64,000 bases of DNA from NCBI RefSeq assembly GCF_026627425.1, contig NZ_JAPNLH010000004.1, forward strand, positions 62,001 to 126,000, given 5' to 3'. The position numbers were made by a program, and so were the translations under genes. Under the pieces are notes generated by a model. It was not told where the DNA came from. It made no database searches and was given only the letters and a program-made list of their open reading frames with translations. Shown here one piece after another: positions 8,525 to 18,881 of the stretch. The DNA is from Arthrobacter endolithicus. Its GTDB lineage: Bacteria; Actinomycetota; Actinomycetes; Actinomycetales; Micrococcaceae. Position 1 is the stretch's first letter. Every line of letters begins with the position of its first letter.

Positions 8525-10351
8525 GTGGCAGAAAATACCGGCAAGGACCCCAAGACTACGAAAACTCCCGGCCAGAACCGGCTTCGCCTCCGGGTGGGCC
8601 TGGGGTTTGTCCTCGCGTTGTTGTTGATCATCTCCGGCAAATTGTTCATGATTCAGGGCTTGGACGCGGGCTCCATGGCGGAGGCGGCAGTCATGCAACG
8701 CACGGTTGTCACGAAGCTGCCGGCCACGCGGGGTGAGATCTTAGATGCCACTGGCAAGGTTTTGGCGCAAAGCATAATCAGATACAACATCACGGTGTCC
8801 CCGAAGAACAACACCACGGCGGGTGAACTAAAGACCGGTGAATTTAAGCGCCTGAACCCGGCGACCGGCAAAGTCGAGGATGTCAGTCGGGACAAGGGTC
8901 TGCAGGAGTTGGCAGACGTCCTTGGCCTGAAGGTTGAGGATGTGCGCAAGCAGGCCACCGGCACGGGGGACTTTGCGTACATCACTAAAGATGTAACGCC
9001 CGGAGTGGAAGCTAAGGTAATGGCTTTAGGCCTGCCGGGCATATATTCGGAGCCGACCAGCCGGCGGACTTATCCGCTCGGAGCCGTCGGCGGGAGCATC
9101 GTCGGCTTCATCGGACCAGATTCCAGCGGAGCGGCCACCGGCGGCGGCTCGGGTATTGAACAGACGCTGAACGCCAAGCTGCAGGGCACCGACGGCAGCC
9201 GTACTTACCAGCGCGGAGCGAATGGGATCGTGATCCCCACCGCGCCGGAGGAAAACAAGGCCGCGGTGGACGGTGAGACCGTCAAGCTGACGATTAACAG
9301 TGATCTCCAGTACTACGCGCAGCAGGCAATCTCCAACCAGGTCAAGAAGCTGGGCGCGCAGTGGGGCAATATTGTGGTGGTGCAGGCTAAGACCGGCAAG
9401 GTCGTGGCGATGGCGGAGGATTCCTCGGTTGACCCGAACCAGCCCGGGAAAACTGCGGCGGCTAACCGGGGCGCCCGTTCGGTGACCGCAGCGATTGAGC
9501 CGGGCTCTACTGAGAAGACTGTCACTGCAGCGGCCGCTATCCAGGAGGGCAAGGTCTCACCGCTTTCCCACGTTCTGGTACCGCCAACGTATACAGTCAA
9601 CGGTCAGACGTTTTCCGACGCGTTCACGCACGGGACGGAACAGCGGACCTTTGCGGGCATCATTGGGGATTCGATGAATACCGGTACGGTAATGGTCGGT
9701 GAACGGTTGAGTAAGCAGCAGCGCTACGATTATCTGCATAACTTCGGCATCGGACAGTCCACGGGGATCCCGCTTCCAGGCGAAAACAAGGGGATTTTAG
9801 CGCCGCCGGAGACGTGGGACGGGAGGCAGGAGTTCACCGTGCTCTTTGGCCAGGGCGTTTCGCAGACGCCGCTGCAGACTGCGATGATCTACCAGGCGAT
9901 CGCTAATAATGGTGTTCGGCTACAGCCACAGCTCATCGATTCCTACATCGATCCGGACGGCACGGAACACAAGGTGGAACAGGCCCCGGGCACCGAGGTA
10001 GTCAGTCCGCAGACCGCGGGGGACGTCAAAGACCTGTTGGAGAGCGTGGTCACCGCCGCGGATGCGAAGGACATCTCTGTGCCCGGCTACCGGGTTGGCG
10101 GCAAGACCGGTACAGCGGAGGCTGTCAAGGACGACGGATCCGGGTTCCAGGGCTACACCGCGTCGTTCGTGGGCATGGCGCCGATGGAAGACCCGCAGTA
10201 TGTTGTGCTGGTCACGGTCCAACGTCCGCAAGGTGATATTTACGGCATCTCCCAGGCCCCCGTGTTTAACTCCGTGATGAGCCAGGTCCTGCACGCCAAC
10301 AATGTGCCGCCGTCCACCACGCCCTCTGTTGCACTGCCGCAGAAATACTAG
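8525..10351 (+). CDS. ftsI: Septal penicillin-binding protein (class B PBP)
   Basis: This is the division-specific transpeptidase that cross-links septal peptidoglycan. One membrane segment lies near the N-terminus (LGFVLALLLIISGKLFMIQGL, about residues 27-47), followed by the PBP dimerisation domain (TRGEILDATGKVLA) and the transpeptidase domain. The three active-site motifs are in place: STEK with nucleophile Ser328 and Lys331, SMN at 383-385, and KTGT at 527-530. The length of 608 residues is normal, and no PASTA domain is visible. The GTG start is preceded by AAAGGAA. It pairs with FtsW encoded downstream. Confidence 0.96.
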   Translation: MAENTGKDPKTTKTPGQNRLRLRVGLGFVLALLLIISGKLFMIQGLDAGSMAEAAVMQRTVVTKLPATRGEILDATGKVLAQSIIRYNITVSPKNNTTAGELKTGEFKRLNPATGKVEDVSRDKGLQELADVLGLKVEDVRKQATGTGDFAYITKDVTPGVEAKVMALGLPGIYSEPTSRRTYPLGAVGGSIVGFIGPDSSGAATGGGSGIEQTLNAKLQGTDGSRTYQRGANGIVIPTAPEENKAAVDGETVKLTINSDLQYYAQQAISNQVKKLGAQWGNIVVVQAKTGKVVAMAEDSSVDPNQPGKTAAANRGARSVTAAIEPGSTEKTVTAAAAIQEGKVSPLSHVLVPPTYTVNGQTFSDAFTHGTEQRTFAGIIGDSMNTGTVMVGERLSKQQRYDYLHNFGIGQSTGIPLPGENKGILAPPETWDGRQEFTVLFGQGVSQTPLQTAMIYQAIANNGVRLQPQLIDSYIDPDGTEHKVEQAPGTEVVSPQTAGDVKDLLESVVTAADAKDISVPGYRVGGKTGTAEAVKDDGSGFQGYTASFVGMAPMEDPQYVVLVTVQRPQGDIYGISQAPVFNSVMSQVLHANNVPPSTTPSVALPQKY

Positions 10352-10369
10352 ATTTTTGGAGCCAGCTGC

Positions 10370-12136
10370 ATGAGTACCACTGAACCACCGTCCCCCGGCA
10401 CGAAGCCGTCCGGCGTTGAACCCTCGCTCCGTCCGGCCCGGGTCACCCCCGTTCCGCTGTCCGCGCTTGCAGAACTAATTGGTGCTCCGTTGCAGGAGTC
10501 TGGGACTGTCCTGCTGACCGGCGTCAGCCTTGACTCGCGCGCCGTCGAGCCTTCTGATCTGTATTTGGCGCTCCCCGGTGCCAGCGCGCACGGTGCGCAA
10601 TATGCCGGTCAGGCAGTGGCGGCGGGAGCTGTGGCGATCGTGACGGACGACGACGGCGCACGACTTTTGCGCGATCTGCCGGAGATTGTCCGTGTTCCGG
10701 TTCTGGTGGTTCCGTCCCCGCGTAGCATTGTCGGTACGGCGGCGGCCTTCGTCTACGGCACCCGCCACGCTGCGTCGGACGATCCCGCTTCGCGCGATCC
10801 CTCCGCAGCCGACATGGAGCTGTATGCGGTGACCGGAACGAACGGCAAAACAACTACTACGTATTTCATCAATTCCCTGCTCCGGGCCTTGGACTTCACG
10901 CCCGGACTGATTGGAACTATTGAAATCCTGGCCGGAGTCGGGGCTGTGCCCAGCAGGCTGACCACGCCGGAATCGACGGATGTGCATGCCCTGCTGGCGC
11001 TGATGCGTGAGCGCGGGCTGGACGCTGCTGCTATGGAAGTGTCTTCGCATGCCTTGTCCTTCCACCGCGTCGACGGCGTGGTCTTCGATATCGCCGGCTT
11101 CACCAACCTGACACAGGACCATCTGGATCTGCACGGGACCATGGAAGAATATTTTTCCACTAAGGCCCAACTGTTCGGTCCTCGCAGAGCGCGACGGGCC
11201 GTGGTCACTGTGGACGATGTCTGGGGACAACGGCTGGCGCAGGAGGCGGCCATACCGGTTACTACGCTGCGGACGGTTGAAGCAGGCACGGTTGAAGCAG
11301 GCACGGTTGAAGAAGGCACGGTTGAAGAAGGCACGGTTGAAGCCAACCGATCGCGGGAAACCGACGAACAGCCCGATTGGCAGGTCACCCGGGTCAGGAA
11401 ACAGGGATTGGGCAGCTCCTTCGTATTGGCTGCCGCAGATGGCCGCTCGCTGAGCGTTTCGACGGGGCTGCCTGGAACTTTCAACATCGCGAACGCGGCC
11501 TTGGCCGTTCTGATGGTGTTGCAGCTGCAGCTGCAGGACGGCAGTGCGGGCCCGGTGGTTTTGCAACGCGTTCAGTCCGCGTTGGACAGCCATGACCCGT
11601 TCACGCTGGCAGTGCCTGGACGGATGCAATTAGTGGGGAAGTCGCCGGCGGCAATCGTTGATTTTGCGCATAATCCTGATGCCCTCGAGCGCGCCCTGCT
11701 GGCAGTTCGGTCCCCGGAGCCTGATTCAAAGGTGATCGTTGTTTTCGGCGCAACGGGGCAGCGGGACGCAGGCAAGCGCCCGAAAATGGGAGCTGTGGTG
11801 GCTCGGCTGGCAGATGTGGTGATTATCACCGATGACGATCCGCATGACGAGGATGCGGCGGCGATCCGAGCGGACGTGCTGCTGGGCGCCCGCCAGGCCA
11901 ACGACGAACAAGCCCTGGGACATGAGATCCTGGAGGTTTTTCCGCGCGCTGACGCCATTGTCCGTGCGGTTGAACTGGCCAGGGCCCAGGACGTTATCCT
12001 GGTGGCCGGGCGAGGTCACGAAGTCTGGCAGGAAGTGAAAGGGATCAATTATTCCTTGGATGACAGGGCCGAACTCCGCGCTGCCCTTCGCCGCTGCGGA
12101 TTCACCCCGGAGCCCGTTCCCGGGATAGAGTCCTAA
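10370..12136 (+). CDS. murE: UDP-MurNAc-tripeptide synthetase MurE
   Basis: MurE adds the third stem-peptide residue to UDP-MurNAc-L-Ala-D-Glu. The Mur ligase order is intact: an N-terminal UDP-binding domain (VSLDSRAVEPSDLYLALPG), the ATP loop TGTNGKTTTT (Lys160) and a C-terminal domain with DFAHNPDALERAL and VVFGATGQRDAGKRPKMG. Where diaminopimelate-adding enzymes carry DNPR, this one reads TDDDPHDED; lack of that Arg fits L-lysine addition, as expected in Micrococcaceae. That is inference from a motif. Residues 303-322 are a (VEAGT/VEEGT)4 repeat that the fold does not need. At 588 residues it is longer than usual partly because of that insert. The next gene follows after six bases. Confidence 0.95.
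   Translation: MSTTEPPSPGTKPSGVEPSLRPARVTPVPLSALAELIGAPLQESGTVLLTGVSLDSRAVEPSDLYLALPGASAHGAQYAGQAVAAGAVAIVTDDDGARLLRDLPEIVRVPVLVVPSPRSIVGTAAAFVYGTRHAASDDPASRDPSAADMELYAVTGTNGKTTTTYFINSLLRALDFTPGLIGTIEILAGVGAVPSRLTTPESTDVHALLALMRERGLDAAAMEVSSHALSFHRVDGVVFDIAGFTNLTQDHLDLHGTMEEYFSTKAQLFGPRRARRAVVTVDDVWGQRLAQEAAIPVTTLRTVEAGTVEAGTVEEGTVEEGTVEANRSRETDEQPDWQVTRVRKQGLGSSFVLAAADGRSLSVSTGLPGTFNIANAALAVLMVLQLQLQDGSAGPVVLQRVQSALDSHDPFTLAVPGRMQLVGKSPAAIVDFAHNPDALERALLAVRSPEPDSKVIVVFGATGQRDAGKRPKMGAVVARLADVVIITDDDPHDEDAAAIRADVLLGARQANDEQALGHEILEVFPRADAIVRAVELARAQDVILVAGRGHEVWQEVKGINYSLDDRAELRAALRRCGFTPEPVPGIES
11276..11335 (+). repeat. 15-bp tandem repeat (x4) inside murE
   Basis: Two copies of GTTGAAGCAGGCACG and two of GTTGAAGAAGGCACG stand head to tail, followed by a fifth partial copy. 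They encode VEAGT VEAGT VEEGT VEEGT. Near-identical copies imply recent expansion. Confidence 0.95.
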
Positions 12137-12142
12137 ACCGAG

Positions 12143-13732
12143 ATGATTGAACTGACAGCGGCGCAACTCGCCGCGCTAACCCACGGCCACCTGACATCCA
12201 CAGCAGAACCCGGGCTCGTCGTCGCCCTGGGCTTTCTCGTGACAGATTCCCGCGATGCATTTCCCGGCTGCGTTTACGTCGCCAAGCCTGGGGAGTCAGC
12301 GGATGGCCACGACTTCATTAGTGATGCCGTCGCTGCGGGAGCCATCCTGGTGCTGGCAGAGCGGGAGGTCTCCGATCCGACGGGCAGCGCTTACCCGGCG
12401 GTGGTCGTTGCCGATGCCGTTTTGGCTCTCGGTGCCCTGGCCGCGGAAGCCGTGCGGATGATTCGTGCTGCGGGGGAGCTGACTGTCATTGGCATTACCG
12501 GTTCAGCAGGGAAGACCACCACCAAGGACCTGCTGGCGGATATTCTCTCCCGGCTCGGTCCCACCGTGGCACCCAAGGGCTCCTACAACGGCGAGGTGGG
12601 CGTCCCGTTGACCGTCTTTGGCGCCGATGGTTCCACCCGATATCTGATCATCGAAATGGGGGCCACCGGGATCGGCCACATCGAGTACCTGGCGTCCTTG
12701 GTCAAGCCGGACATCGGAGTTGTGCTCGGCGTGGGAACGGCCCATGCCGGTGGATTCGGCTCCATTGAAAACACCGCGCAGGCCAAGGGCGAATTAGTAG
12801 AAGCCTTAGCTGCCAACGGAACCGCTGTACTGAACGCCGATGACGCCCGGGTCCGGGCCATGGCCTCGCGCACCGCGGCTCGGATTGTCAATTTCGGGAC
12901 CGGTGATCGGCAGGCAGAACGGAATCAAGGCCTGGTGCGTGGTGTGGATGTCACGACCAACGACGAGGGGCAGCCCGAGTTCACCCTGCAGTTCGTCGCC
13001 GAGGCAGGCGAGGCCGACAGGGCCGACAGAGCGGCCCAGGCAGGCCCGCCCGGCGTCGGCCAGGCCGACGGGACCGACGGGACAGGGACGAAGGACGAAG
13101 TAGCCACCGGCACGTCCTGGCCCATCACCAGCGGTCTCTTGGGCCTGCATCAGGTTTCCAATCTGCTGGCAGCAGCCGCAGCCGCTCACGCCGCGGGTGC
13201 CCCGCCGGCCGTGATTGCGCAGTCCCTGCGCGGGCAGAAGGCGCTCAGCCGGTGGCGAATGGAACGTACGGTTCGCGGCGATGGAGTGACCGTCATCAAT
13301 GATGCCTACAACGCAAATCCCGAGTCCATGCGGGCCGCGTTGCGCACCCTTGCGGAACTGGGACGAGGCAGTGACGGGGCCGAACACAGGACGTGGGCCG
13401 TCCTTGGGGCGATGCTGGAGCTCGGGCCGGATTCGATCCATGAACACGACGCCATTGGCCGAGTCGCGGTCCGGCTGAATATTTCCCGGCTGGTTGTGGT
13501 CGGGCAACAGGCCCGCGCCATGCACGTCGCGGCTGTAATGGAGGGCTCCTGGGGTGAGGAATCCGTCTTTGTCCCGGACGTGGACGCGGCCTATGCCCTG
13601 CTGCGCGCAGAGCTCCGTCCGGGCGACGTAGTTCTGTTCAAATCCTCCAACGGCGCCGGACTGAGATTTTTGGGCGATCGGATAGCATTACCAACTGACG
13701 GCACCGATGAAGGAAGGACACAGATCCAATGA
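12143..13732 (+). CDS. murF: UDP-MurNAc-pentapeptide synthetase MurF
   Basis: MurF adds D-Ala-D-Ala to complete the cytoplasmic pentapeptide precursor. It has the N-terminal TDSRDAFPGCVYVA stretch, the ATP loop TGSAGKTTTK (Lys124), KGSYNGEVGVPLT and MGATGIGHIEYL, and the C-terminal DAYNANPESMRAAL and AVLGAMLELG motifs. At 529 residues it is long; an extra Ala/Asp/Arg/Gly-rich segment at about residues 290-320 (EADRADRAAQAG then GQADGTDGTGT) looks like a degenerate repeat insert. It starts six bases after murE and its stop overlaps the mraY start as ATGA. Confidence 0.95.
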   Translation: MIELTAAQLAALTHGHLTSTAEPGLVVALGFLVTDSRDAFPGCVYVAKPGESADGHDFISDAVAAGAILVLAEREVSDPTGSAYPAVVVADAVLALGALAAEAVRMIRAAGELTVIGITGSAGKTTTKDLLADILSRLGPTVAPKGSYNGEVGVPLTVFGADGSTRYLIIEMGATGIGHIEYLASLVKPDIGVVLGVGTAHAGGFGSIENTAQAKGELVEALAANGTAVLNADDARVRAMASRTAARIVNFGTGDRQAERNQGLVRGVDVTTNDEGQPEFTLQFVAEAGEADRADRAAQAGPPGVGQADGTDGTGTKDEVATGTSWPITSGLLGLHQVSNLLAAAAAAHAAGAPPAVIAQSLRGQKALSRWRMERTVRGDGVTVINDAYNANPESMRAALRTLAELGRGSDGAEHRTWAVLGAMLELGPDSIHEHDAIGRVAVRLNISRLVVVGQQARAMHVAAVMEGSWGEESVFVPDVDAAYALLRAELRPGDVVLFKSSNGAGLRFLGDRIALPTDGTDEGRTQIQ

Positions 13733-14841
13733 TCGGATTGCTCATGGGCGCCGGGTTGGGCCTGTCCTTTGCCATGATCGGCACGCCGCTGTTCATCAGG
13801 TTGCTGGTGAACAAGGGGTATGGCCAGTTCATCCGTGATGACGGTCCTACCTCGCACCACACCAAGCGCGGCACGCCCACAATGGGCGGCGCCGTGGTGG
13901 TCGGCGCCGTGGTTTTTGCCTACCTGATCACCCATTTGGTGCTCCGGCTGCTGGACCCACGCTCCCCGGGGCCTAGCGTTTCGGCCTGGCTCATGCTTTT
14001 TCTGATGGTCGGCATGGGGCTGGTCGGCTTTTTGGATGACTTCATTAAAATCTCCAAACAGCGCAGCCTGGGCCTGAACGCGAAAGCCAAACTCGTTCTG
14101 CAGGCCGCCGTGGGGATAACCTTCGCCGTGCTGGCATTGAACTTCCCCAATGACTACGGACTGACGCCGGCCACCACCAAGGTTTCCTTTGCACGCGACA
14201 TTCCGGGTCTGGACCTGGCCTTCGCCGGCGCCGGTGTCGGGGTGGTGCTGTTCATTATTTGGTCCAACCTGATTGTCACCGCCGCGACGAACGGGGTGAA
14301 CCTCACGGATGGCCTTGACGGGCTCGCCGCCGGAGCCTCGGTGATGGTCTTCGGCGCCTACACTCTGATGGGCATTTGGCAGAGCAATCAGGGCTGCGGG
14401 TCGCCACGGGCGGTCTCCGATACGATCTGCTACAACGTCCGGGACCCCTTGGACCTGGCGTTGCTGTCCGTCATTATTTTTGGTGCCTTGATCGGGTTTT
14501 TGTGGTGGAATACCTCGCCCGCGAAAATTTTCATGGGGGATACGGGCTCGCTGGCTATCGGCGGCGCGATCGCCGGGTTCGCGATTCTTTCCCGAACGGA
14601 GATCCTGCTGGCCATCATCGGCGGTCTGTTCGTGCTGATCTCTCTCTCGGTCATTATTCAGGTGGGCTTCTTCAAACTCAGCGGCGGCAAGCGCGTGTTC
14701 AAGATGGCCCCGCTGCAGCATCATTTTGAGTTGAAGGGCTGGGCGGAGGTCACCGTGGTGGTCCGGTTCTGGATACTCTGTGGGCTCATGGTGGCTGTGG
14801 GCCTAGGGGCCTTTTACGCGGAATGGATCGTTCAGTTGTGA
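13729..14841 (+). CDS. mraY: Phospho-MurNAc-pentapeptide transferase MraY
   Basis: MraY is an integral membrane enzyme that transfers phospho-MurNAc-pentapeptide to undecaprenyl phosphate, making lipid I. I see about ten hydrophobic segments and the conserved loops: DDGPTSHHTKRGTPTMGG, the catalytic GFLDDFIK, NLTDGLDGLA, and the His-rich APLQHHFELKGW near the C-terminus. The length of 370 residues is typical. The start overlaps the murF stop and its own stop overlaps the murD start, placing it inside a tightly coupled operon. Confidence 0.97.
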   Translation: MIGLLMGAGLGLSFAMIGTPLFIRLLVNKGYGQFIRDDGPTSHHTKRGTPTMGGAVVVGAVVFAYLITHLVLRLLDPRSPGPSVSAWLMLFLMVGMGLVGFLDDFIKISKQRSLGLNAKAKLVLQAAVGITFAVLALNFPNDYGLTPATTKVSFARDIPGLDLAFAGAGVGVVLFIIWSNLIVTAATNGVNLTDGLDGLAAGASVMVFGAYTLMGIWQSNQGCGSPRAVSDTICYNVRDPLDLALLSVIIFGALIGFLWWNTSPAKIFMGDTGSLAIGGAIAGFAILSRTEILLAIIGGLFVLISLSVIIQVGFFKLSGGKRVFKMAPLQHHFELKGWAEVTVVVRFWILCGLMVAVGLGAFYAEWIVQL

Positions 14842-16418
14842 TGGACAATCAATCGGGCGCCCCGACGGAGCAGACACAAGCAGCTCATCGGCTCTCCACG
14901 CTGACCAGTTGGGATGCGGACTGGACCGGACTGCGGGTAGTGGTCACCGGCATTACCAAAACCGGCTTCTCCGCCGCGGACACGCTGGCTGAACTGGGCG
15001 CGCGGGTGGTGGTGGTCGCCGCGTCGGACGACGACGAAGCCCGCCGCAACGCCGATACCTTGCGGATCGTGGGTGTTGTTGACGTGCTCCTGGGTGAAGA
15101 TTCGTCCACCCAGCTGCCGCTGGTGGACGGGAAACCGGCCGATCTGGTGGTCACGTCGCCTGGCATGCGCCCGGCCCATCCGCTGCTGATGGCTGCGTCC
15201 GCCGCCGCCATACCGGTCTGGGGGGATATTGAGCTGGCGTGGCGGGTGCGTACTCGGGCGGGTCGTAAGACCGCCGACTGGATTACGATCACCGGCACCA
15301 ACGGCAAGACCACAACGACGAGCATGGTGGAGTTGATGCTGCAGGCCGGCGGCCTGCGCGCCATTGCCGCGGGGAATATCGGCACGCCGATCCTGGACGC
15401 GGTCAGGGATCCCCAGGGCTACGACGTCCTCGCGGTGGAGCTCTCCAGCTTCCAGCTGCATTGGTCGCACTCCGTCTCGCCGGCGGTGAGTGTTTGCCTG
15501 AACCTGGCCGAGGACCATGTGGATTGGCACGGTTCCTTCGCCGCTTATGCGCAGGACAAGGCGAAGATCTACGCCAAGACCCGGATTGCCTGCGTCTACA
15601 ACGCCGAAGAACCGCAGACAGAGCGGATGGTCGAAGATGCCGACGTCGTTGCCGGTTGCCGAGCCGTCGGGTTCACGACCGGCGTGCCTGCCATCAGCAT
15701 GGTCGGCGTCGTTGACGGCCTGCTGGTGGACCGGGCCTTCATCGCCGAACGCAAGGATTCCGCCGTCGAACTGGCCAAAGTCTCCGACATCGCGGATCTG
15801 GTGCCGAAGCATCTGGCGGCCAACGCGCTGGCAGCCGCGGCTCTGGTCCGGGCCTATGGCCTTGCACCCGAAGCGGTGCGGGACGGACTGCGCAGCTATC
15901 ACAGCGGTGAGCACCGGATCCAACCAGTGGCCACAATCGACGGCGTGCTCTGGGTCAACGACTCCAAGGCGACAAACGCACACGCCGCAGCCGCGTCGTT
16001 GGCGGCCTTCGACCCGGTGGTCTGGATCGCCGGCGGTCTGTCCAAAGGCGTTGATTACGACGAGCTGGTGCGCATGCACAGCGCCCGGCTCAGGGCCGTC
16101 ATATTGATCGGCACCGACAGCGCTGCCCTGCGCGGCTCATTGCAGCGACACGCACCCGATGTGCCCGTGATAGAGCCCGGTACGCGTCAGACTGAAATGG
16201 TACAAAGAGCCGGAGGCGGTCACATCGATGGTGCCGCCGTGATGACGTGGGCGGTGGCCGCGGCCGCTGGCATTGCCCTGGGGGGCGACACCGTGCTGAT
16301 GGCTCCGGCATCCGCATCGATGGATCAGTTTTCTTCCTACGCTCACCGGGGCGACGCTTTTATCAGCGCCGTCCGCGGGCTCGTGGAAGGGCAGGCGAAG
16401 GCCGGCAAGGAGTTCTAA
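14841..16418 (+). CDS. murD: UDP-MurNAc-L-alanine:D-glutamate ligase MurD
   Basis: MurD adds D-glutamate to UDP-MurNAc-L-Ala in the cytoplasm. Motifs in order are LRVVVTGITKTGFSAADTL, the ATP loop TGTNGKTTTT (Lys156), ELSSFQLHW, NLAEDHVDWH, HRIQPVATIDGVLWVNDSKATN and the terminal LMAPASASMDQF. I chose ATG 14841 because it overlaps the mraY stop as TGATG, the coupling used throughout this cluster; another in-frame ATG lies 18 bases upstream. At 525 residues it is somewhat long owing to a polar N-terminal extension of about 30 residues. Confidence 0.95.
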   Translation: MDNQSGAPTEQTQAAHRLSTLTSWDADWTGLRVVVTGITKTGFSAADTLAELGARVVVVAASDDDEARRNADTLRIVGVVDVLLGEDSSTQLPLVDGKPADLVVTSPGMRPAHPLLMAASAAAIPVWGDIELAWRVRTRAGRKTADWITITGTNGKTTTTSMVELMLQAGGLRAIAAGNIGTPILDAVRDPQGYDVLAVELSSFQLHWSHSVSPAVSVCLNLAEDHVDWHGSFAAYAQDKAKIYAKTRIACVYNAEEPQTERMVEDADVVAGCRAVGFTTGVPAISMVGVVDGLLVDRAFIAERKDSAVELAKVSDIADLVPKHLAANALAAAALVRAYGLAPEAVRDGLRSYHSGEHRIQPVATIDGVLWVNDSKATNAHAAAASLAAFDPVVWIAGGLSKGVDYDELVRMHSARLRAVILIGTDSAALRGSLQRHAPDVPVIEPGTRQTEMVQRAGGGHIDGAAVMTWAVAAAAGIALGGDTVLMAPASASMDQFSSYAHRGDAFISAVRGLVEGQAKAGKEF

Positions 16419-17722
16419 TGGTCAGCACGCCCGCGCGTCCTACCCGCCAATCACGGGTCCGACGGTTTTTCCGAGAGTTCTGGCCCCGCGTGGAGGGCAG
16501 CAACCGTCCCAGCAATGGGTCCAGCTACTATCTCATTTTGGGTTCAACGATTGCGCTGACCTGCATTGGCTTGATGATGGTCCTGTCCTCCTCCGCAGTG
16601 GAATCGATTTCCCAGGGCGTAGATCCTTATCAGCTCTTCCTGCGGCAGAGTATCTTCGGTGTCATCGGTGTGGTGCTGATGATCGTCTTGTCCCGGCTCA
16701 GGATTTCAACGCTGAAGCACCTGGCCTGGCCGGCGCTGATCATCGGCATATTCCTGCTGCTGTTGGTTTTTACCCCGTTGGGCTTCGCCGTGGGTGGTAA
16801 CCGGAACTGGATTTCCATCGGCGGTGTCACGGCCCAGCCGTCGGAAGCCGCCAAGCTGGCCCTCGCGCTGTGGATGGGCGCCGTGCTCGCCCGCAAGCAT
16901 GCCCTGCTGGGACAGTTCAAGCACGCCTTTATTCCTGTCGTCCCGTTGGGTGGACTGGTGATTGCGCTGGTGCTGCTGGGGCACGACTTGGGCACGTCGG
17001 TGATCATAATGGCGATCATGGCCGCCGGCCTGTTTTTCGCCGGTGTCGGGGCCAGGCTTTTTATTCCGGTCGGGGTCGTCGGGGCACTCGCGGCGCTGAT
17101 CCTGGCACTGAGCAGCGGAAACAGAATGTCTCGCATTTCCGGCTGGCAGGGCAACTGCAACGACGGAAACGATCTTTGCCTGCAGGCGCAAAACGGCATT
17201 TACGCGCTGGCTTCCGGCGGCTGGTGGGGCGTCGGGCTGGGCCAGGGGCGGCAGAAGTGGAACTGGATCCCGGAAGCACACAACGATTTTATCTTTGCCA
17301 TTATCGGTGAGGAGTTTGGCCTGCTGGGCACCTTAGTGATCGTACTGCTCTACGGAATCATTGCGTTGGCAATCTTCCGCGTCATTGTCCGGCACACCGA
17401 TCCCTTCATTCGGATCGTCTCCGGCTGCATCCTCACCTGGATCATCGGCCAGGCATTCGTGAACATCGCCATGGTCACCGGTCTGCTGCCGGTTATCGGT
17501 GTCCCACTGCCGCTGATTTCTTCCGGTGGTACGGCGTTGACGCTGGTGCTCGCTGCCCTTGGCGTCGTGCTCTCCTTTGCCCGCGCCATCCCTGTGGAAG
17601 GTCGCGCCACGCGATTAGCTCCCTTGAAACGGATCGCTCCCCGTAGGCCGCCTGCTCTCCGGAGACGAACAGGGCCTGTCAAACAAGCAACAATACGGAA
17701 AGAGACATCGCACCATGGCTGA
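16418..17722 (+). CDS. ftsW: Septal peptidoglycan glycosyltransferase FtsW
   Basis: FtsW is the SEDS-family glycosyltransferase that polymerises lipid II at the septum together with FtsI. The 434-residue protein has about ten membrane segments and the SEDS signatures [44 protein letters not shown] and [16 protein letters not shown]. The ATG at 16418 overlaps the last base of the murD stop (TAATG); an upstream in-frame extension would read far into murD and is rejected. The C-terminal tail is basic and cytoplasmic. Confidence 0.96.
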   Translation: MVSTPARPTRQSRVRRFFREFWPRVEGSNRPSNGSSYYLILGSTIALTCIGLMMVLSSSAVESISQGVDPYQLFLRQSIFGVIGVVLMIVLSRLRISTLKHLAWPALIIGIFLLLLVFTPLGFAVGGNRNWISIGGVTAQPSEAAKLALALWMGAVLARKHALLGQFKHAFIPVVPLGGLVIALVLLGHDLGTSVIIMAIMAAGLFFAGVGARLFIPVGVVGALAALILALSSGNRMSRISGWQGNCNDGNDLCLQAQNGIYALASGGWWGVGLGQGRQKWNWIPEAHNDFIFAIIGEEFGLLGTLVIVLLYGIIALAIFRVIVRHTDPFIRIVSGCILTWIIGQAFVNIAMVTGLLPVIGVPLPLISSGGTALTLVLAALGVVLSFARAIPVEGRATRLAPLKRIAPRRPPALRRRTGPVKQATIRKETSHHG

Positions 17723-18881
17723 CCCTGCCACACCTAAGAGTGCTCCCTCCGCAACGGCGAGGCGGCTGTCGGCGGAGGCACTTGCGGCCGAGGGCTTTTC
17801 AGTGGTGCTCGCCGGAGGTGGATCCGCCGGGCATATCAGCCCGCTGCTCGCGATTGCTGCTGCGTTGCGGGCGGCCGATCCCCACGTCCGTCTGCTGGCT
17901 GTCGGCACGGCTGATGGAATGGAAACCCGACTTGTCCCCGCCGCCGGAGTGGAGCTCGCCGTCGTCGACCGTGTTCCGCTGCCGCGCAAGCCAACAGCAG
18001 ATCTTTTCCGGCTCCCCGGCAGGATGCTCCGGGCCGTGCGCCAGGCCGCTGAAATCCTGGACGGTGCCAACGCATCCGTGCTGGTGGGCGTTGGCGGCTA
18101 TGTGTGCACGCCGATGTACCTGGCGGCCCGGCGTCGCGGAATTCCGATCGTGATTCACGAAGCGAACAGCAAAGCCGGACTGGCCAATAGGCTTGGCGCA
18201 CGCTTCACAGCCTTTGTGGGGACGGCCTTCGCGCAGACCCGGATACGGCACGGCCAGATCGTCGGGATGCCCATGCGTCGGCAGATTTCGGGACTGGATC
18301 GGAGCGCCGCGAGGATGGCGGCGCGGACTGCCTTGGGTCTGGATCCGGTACTGCCCACGCTGATTGTCACCGGCGGCTCGCTCGGTGCCCTGCGGATCAA
18401 CCAAACGGTTGCGCAATCCCTTCCCGCACTGCACGCCGCCGGTCTGCAGGTTTTGCATATCACCGGACGGGGCAAAAGGATTATGGCCGACGACGGTACG
18501 GAACTGATTGCGCAACGGTACCGGCAGGTGGAGTACGTCGATGCCATGGAGGATGTCTACGCTGCCGCGGATCTGCTGCTCTGCCGGGCAGGGGCCGGGA
18601 CAGTGTCCGAACTTGCGGCCGTCGGTCTACCGGCCGTGGTCATACCGCTACCGGTGGGCAACGGCGAACAGGCACTCAACGCGGCGCCTCTGGTTGCTGC
18701 GGGCGGGGCCGTGCTGGTGCAGGACTCCGACTTCACGGTGGACTGGCTGGAGCGTGAACTTCTGCCCCTGCTGAAGGACCCGCAGCGGTTGGAAAGTATG
18801 GGCCGGGCGGGGCGGGAATTGGGAATACGGAACGCGGATGTACGAATGGCAAAGATGGTCAGGGAAGCGGCAGGACAATGA
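17715..18881 (+). CDS. murG: Lipid II synthase MurG (GlcNAc transferase)
   Basis: MurG transfers GlcNAc from UDP-GlcNAc to lipid I on the cytoplasmic membrane face. The first Gly-rich loop [15 protein letters not shown] is near residue 34, followed by [35 protein letters not shown] and the C-terminal nucleotide-sugar motifs [41 protein letters not shown] and [13 protein letters not shown]. The length of 388 residues is normal with a short N-terminal extension. The start lies inside the ftsW stop region and the stop overlaps the murC start. Confidence 0.96.
   Translation: MADPATPKSAPSATARRLSAEALAAEGFSVVLAGGGSAGHISPLLAIAAALRAADPHVRLLAVGTADGMETRLVPAAGVELAVVDRVPLPRKPTADLFRLPGRMLRAVRQAAEILDGANASVLVGVGGYVCTPMYLAARRRGIPIVIHEANSKAGLANRLGARFTAFVGTAFAQTRIRHGQIVGMPMRRQISGLDRSAARMAARTALGLDPVLPTLIVTGGSLGALRINQTVAQSLPALHAAGLQVLHITGRGKRIMADDGTELIAQRYRQVEYVDAMEDVYAAADLLLCRAGAGTVSELAAVGLPAVVIPLPVGNGEQALNAAPLVAAGGAVLVQDSDFTVDWLERELLPLLKDPQRLESMGRAGRELGIRNADVRMAKMVREAAGQ

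Noticed and set aside
14823-14840. Upstream ATG for murD
   Set aside because: The ATG at 14841 overlaps the mraY stop as TGATG, the coupling used across this cluster, so the earlier ATG was not used.
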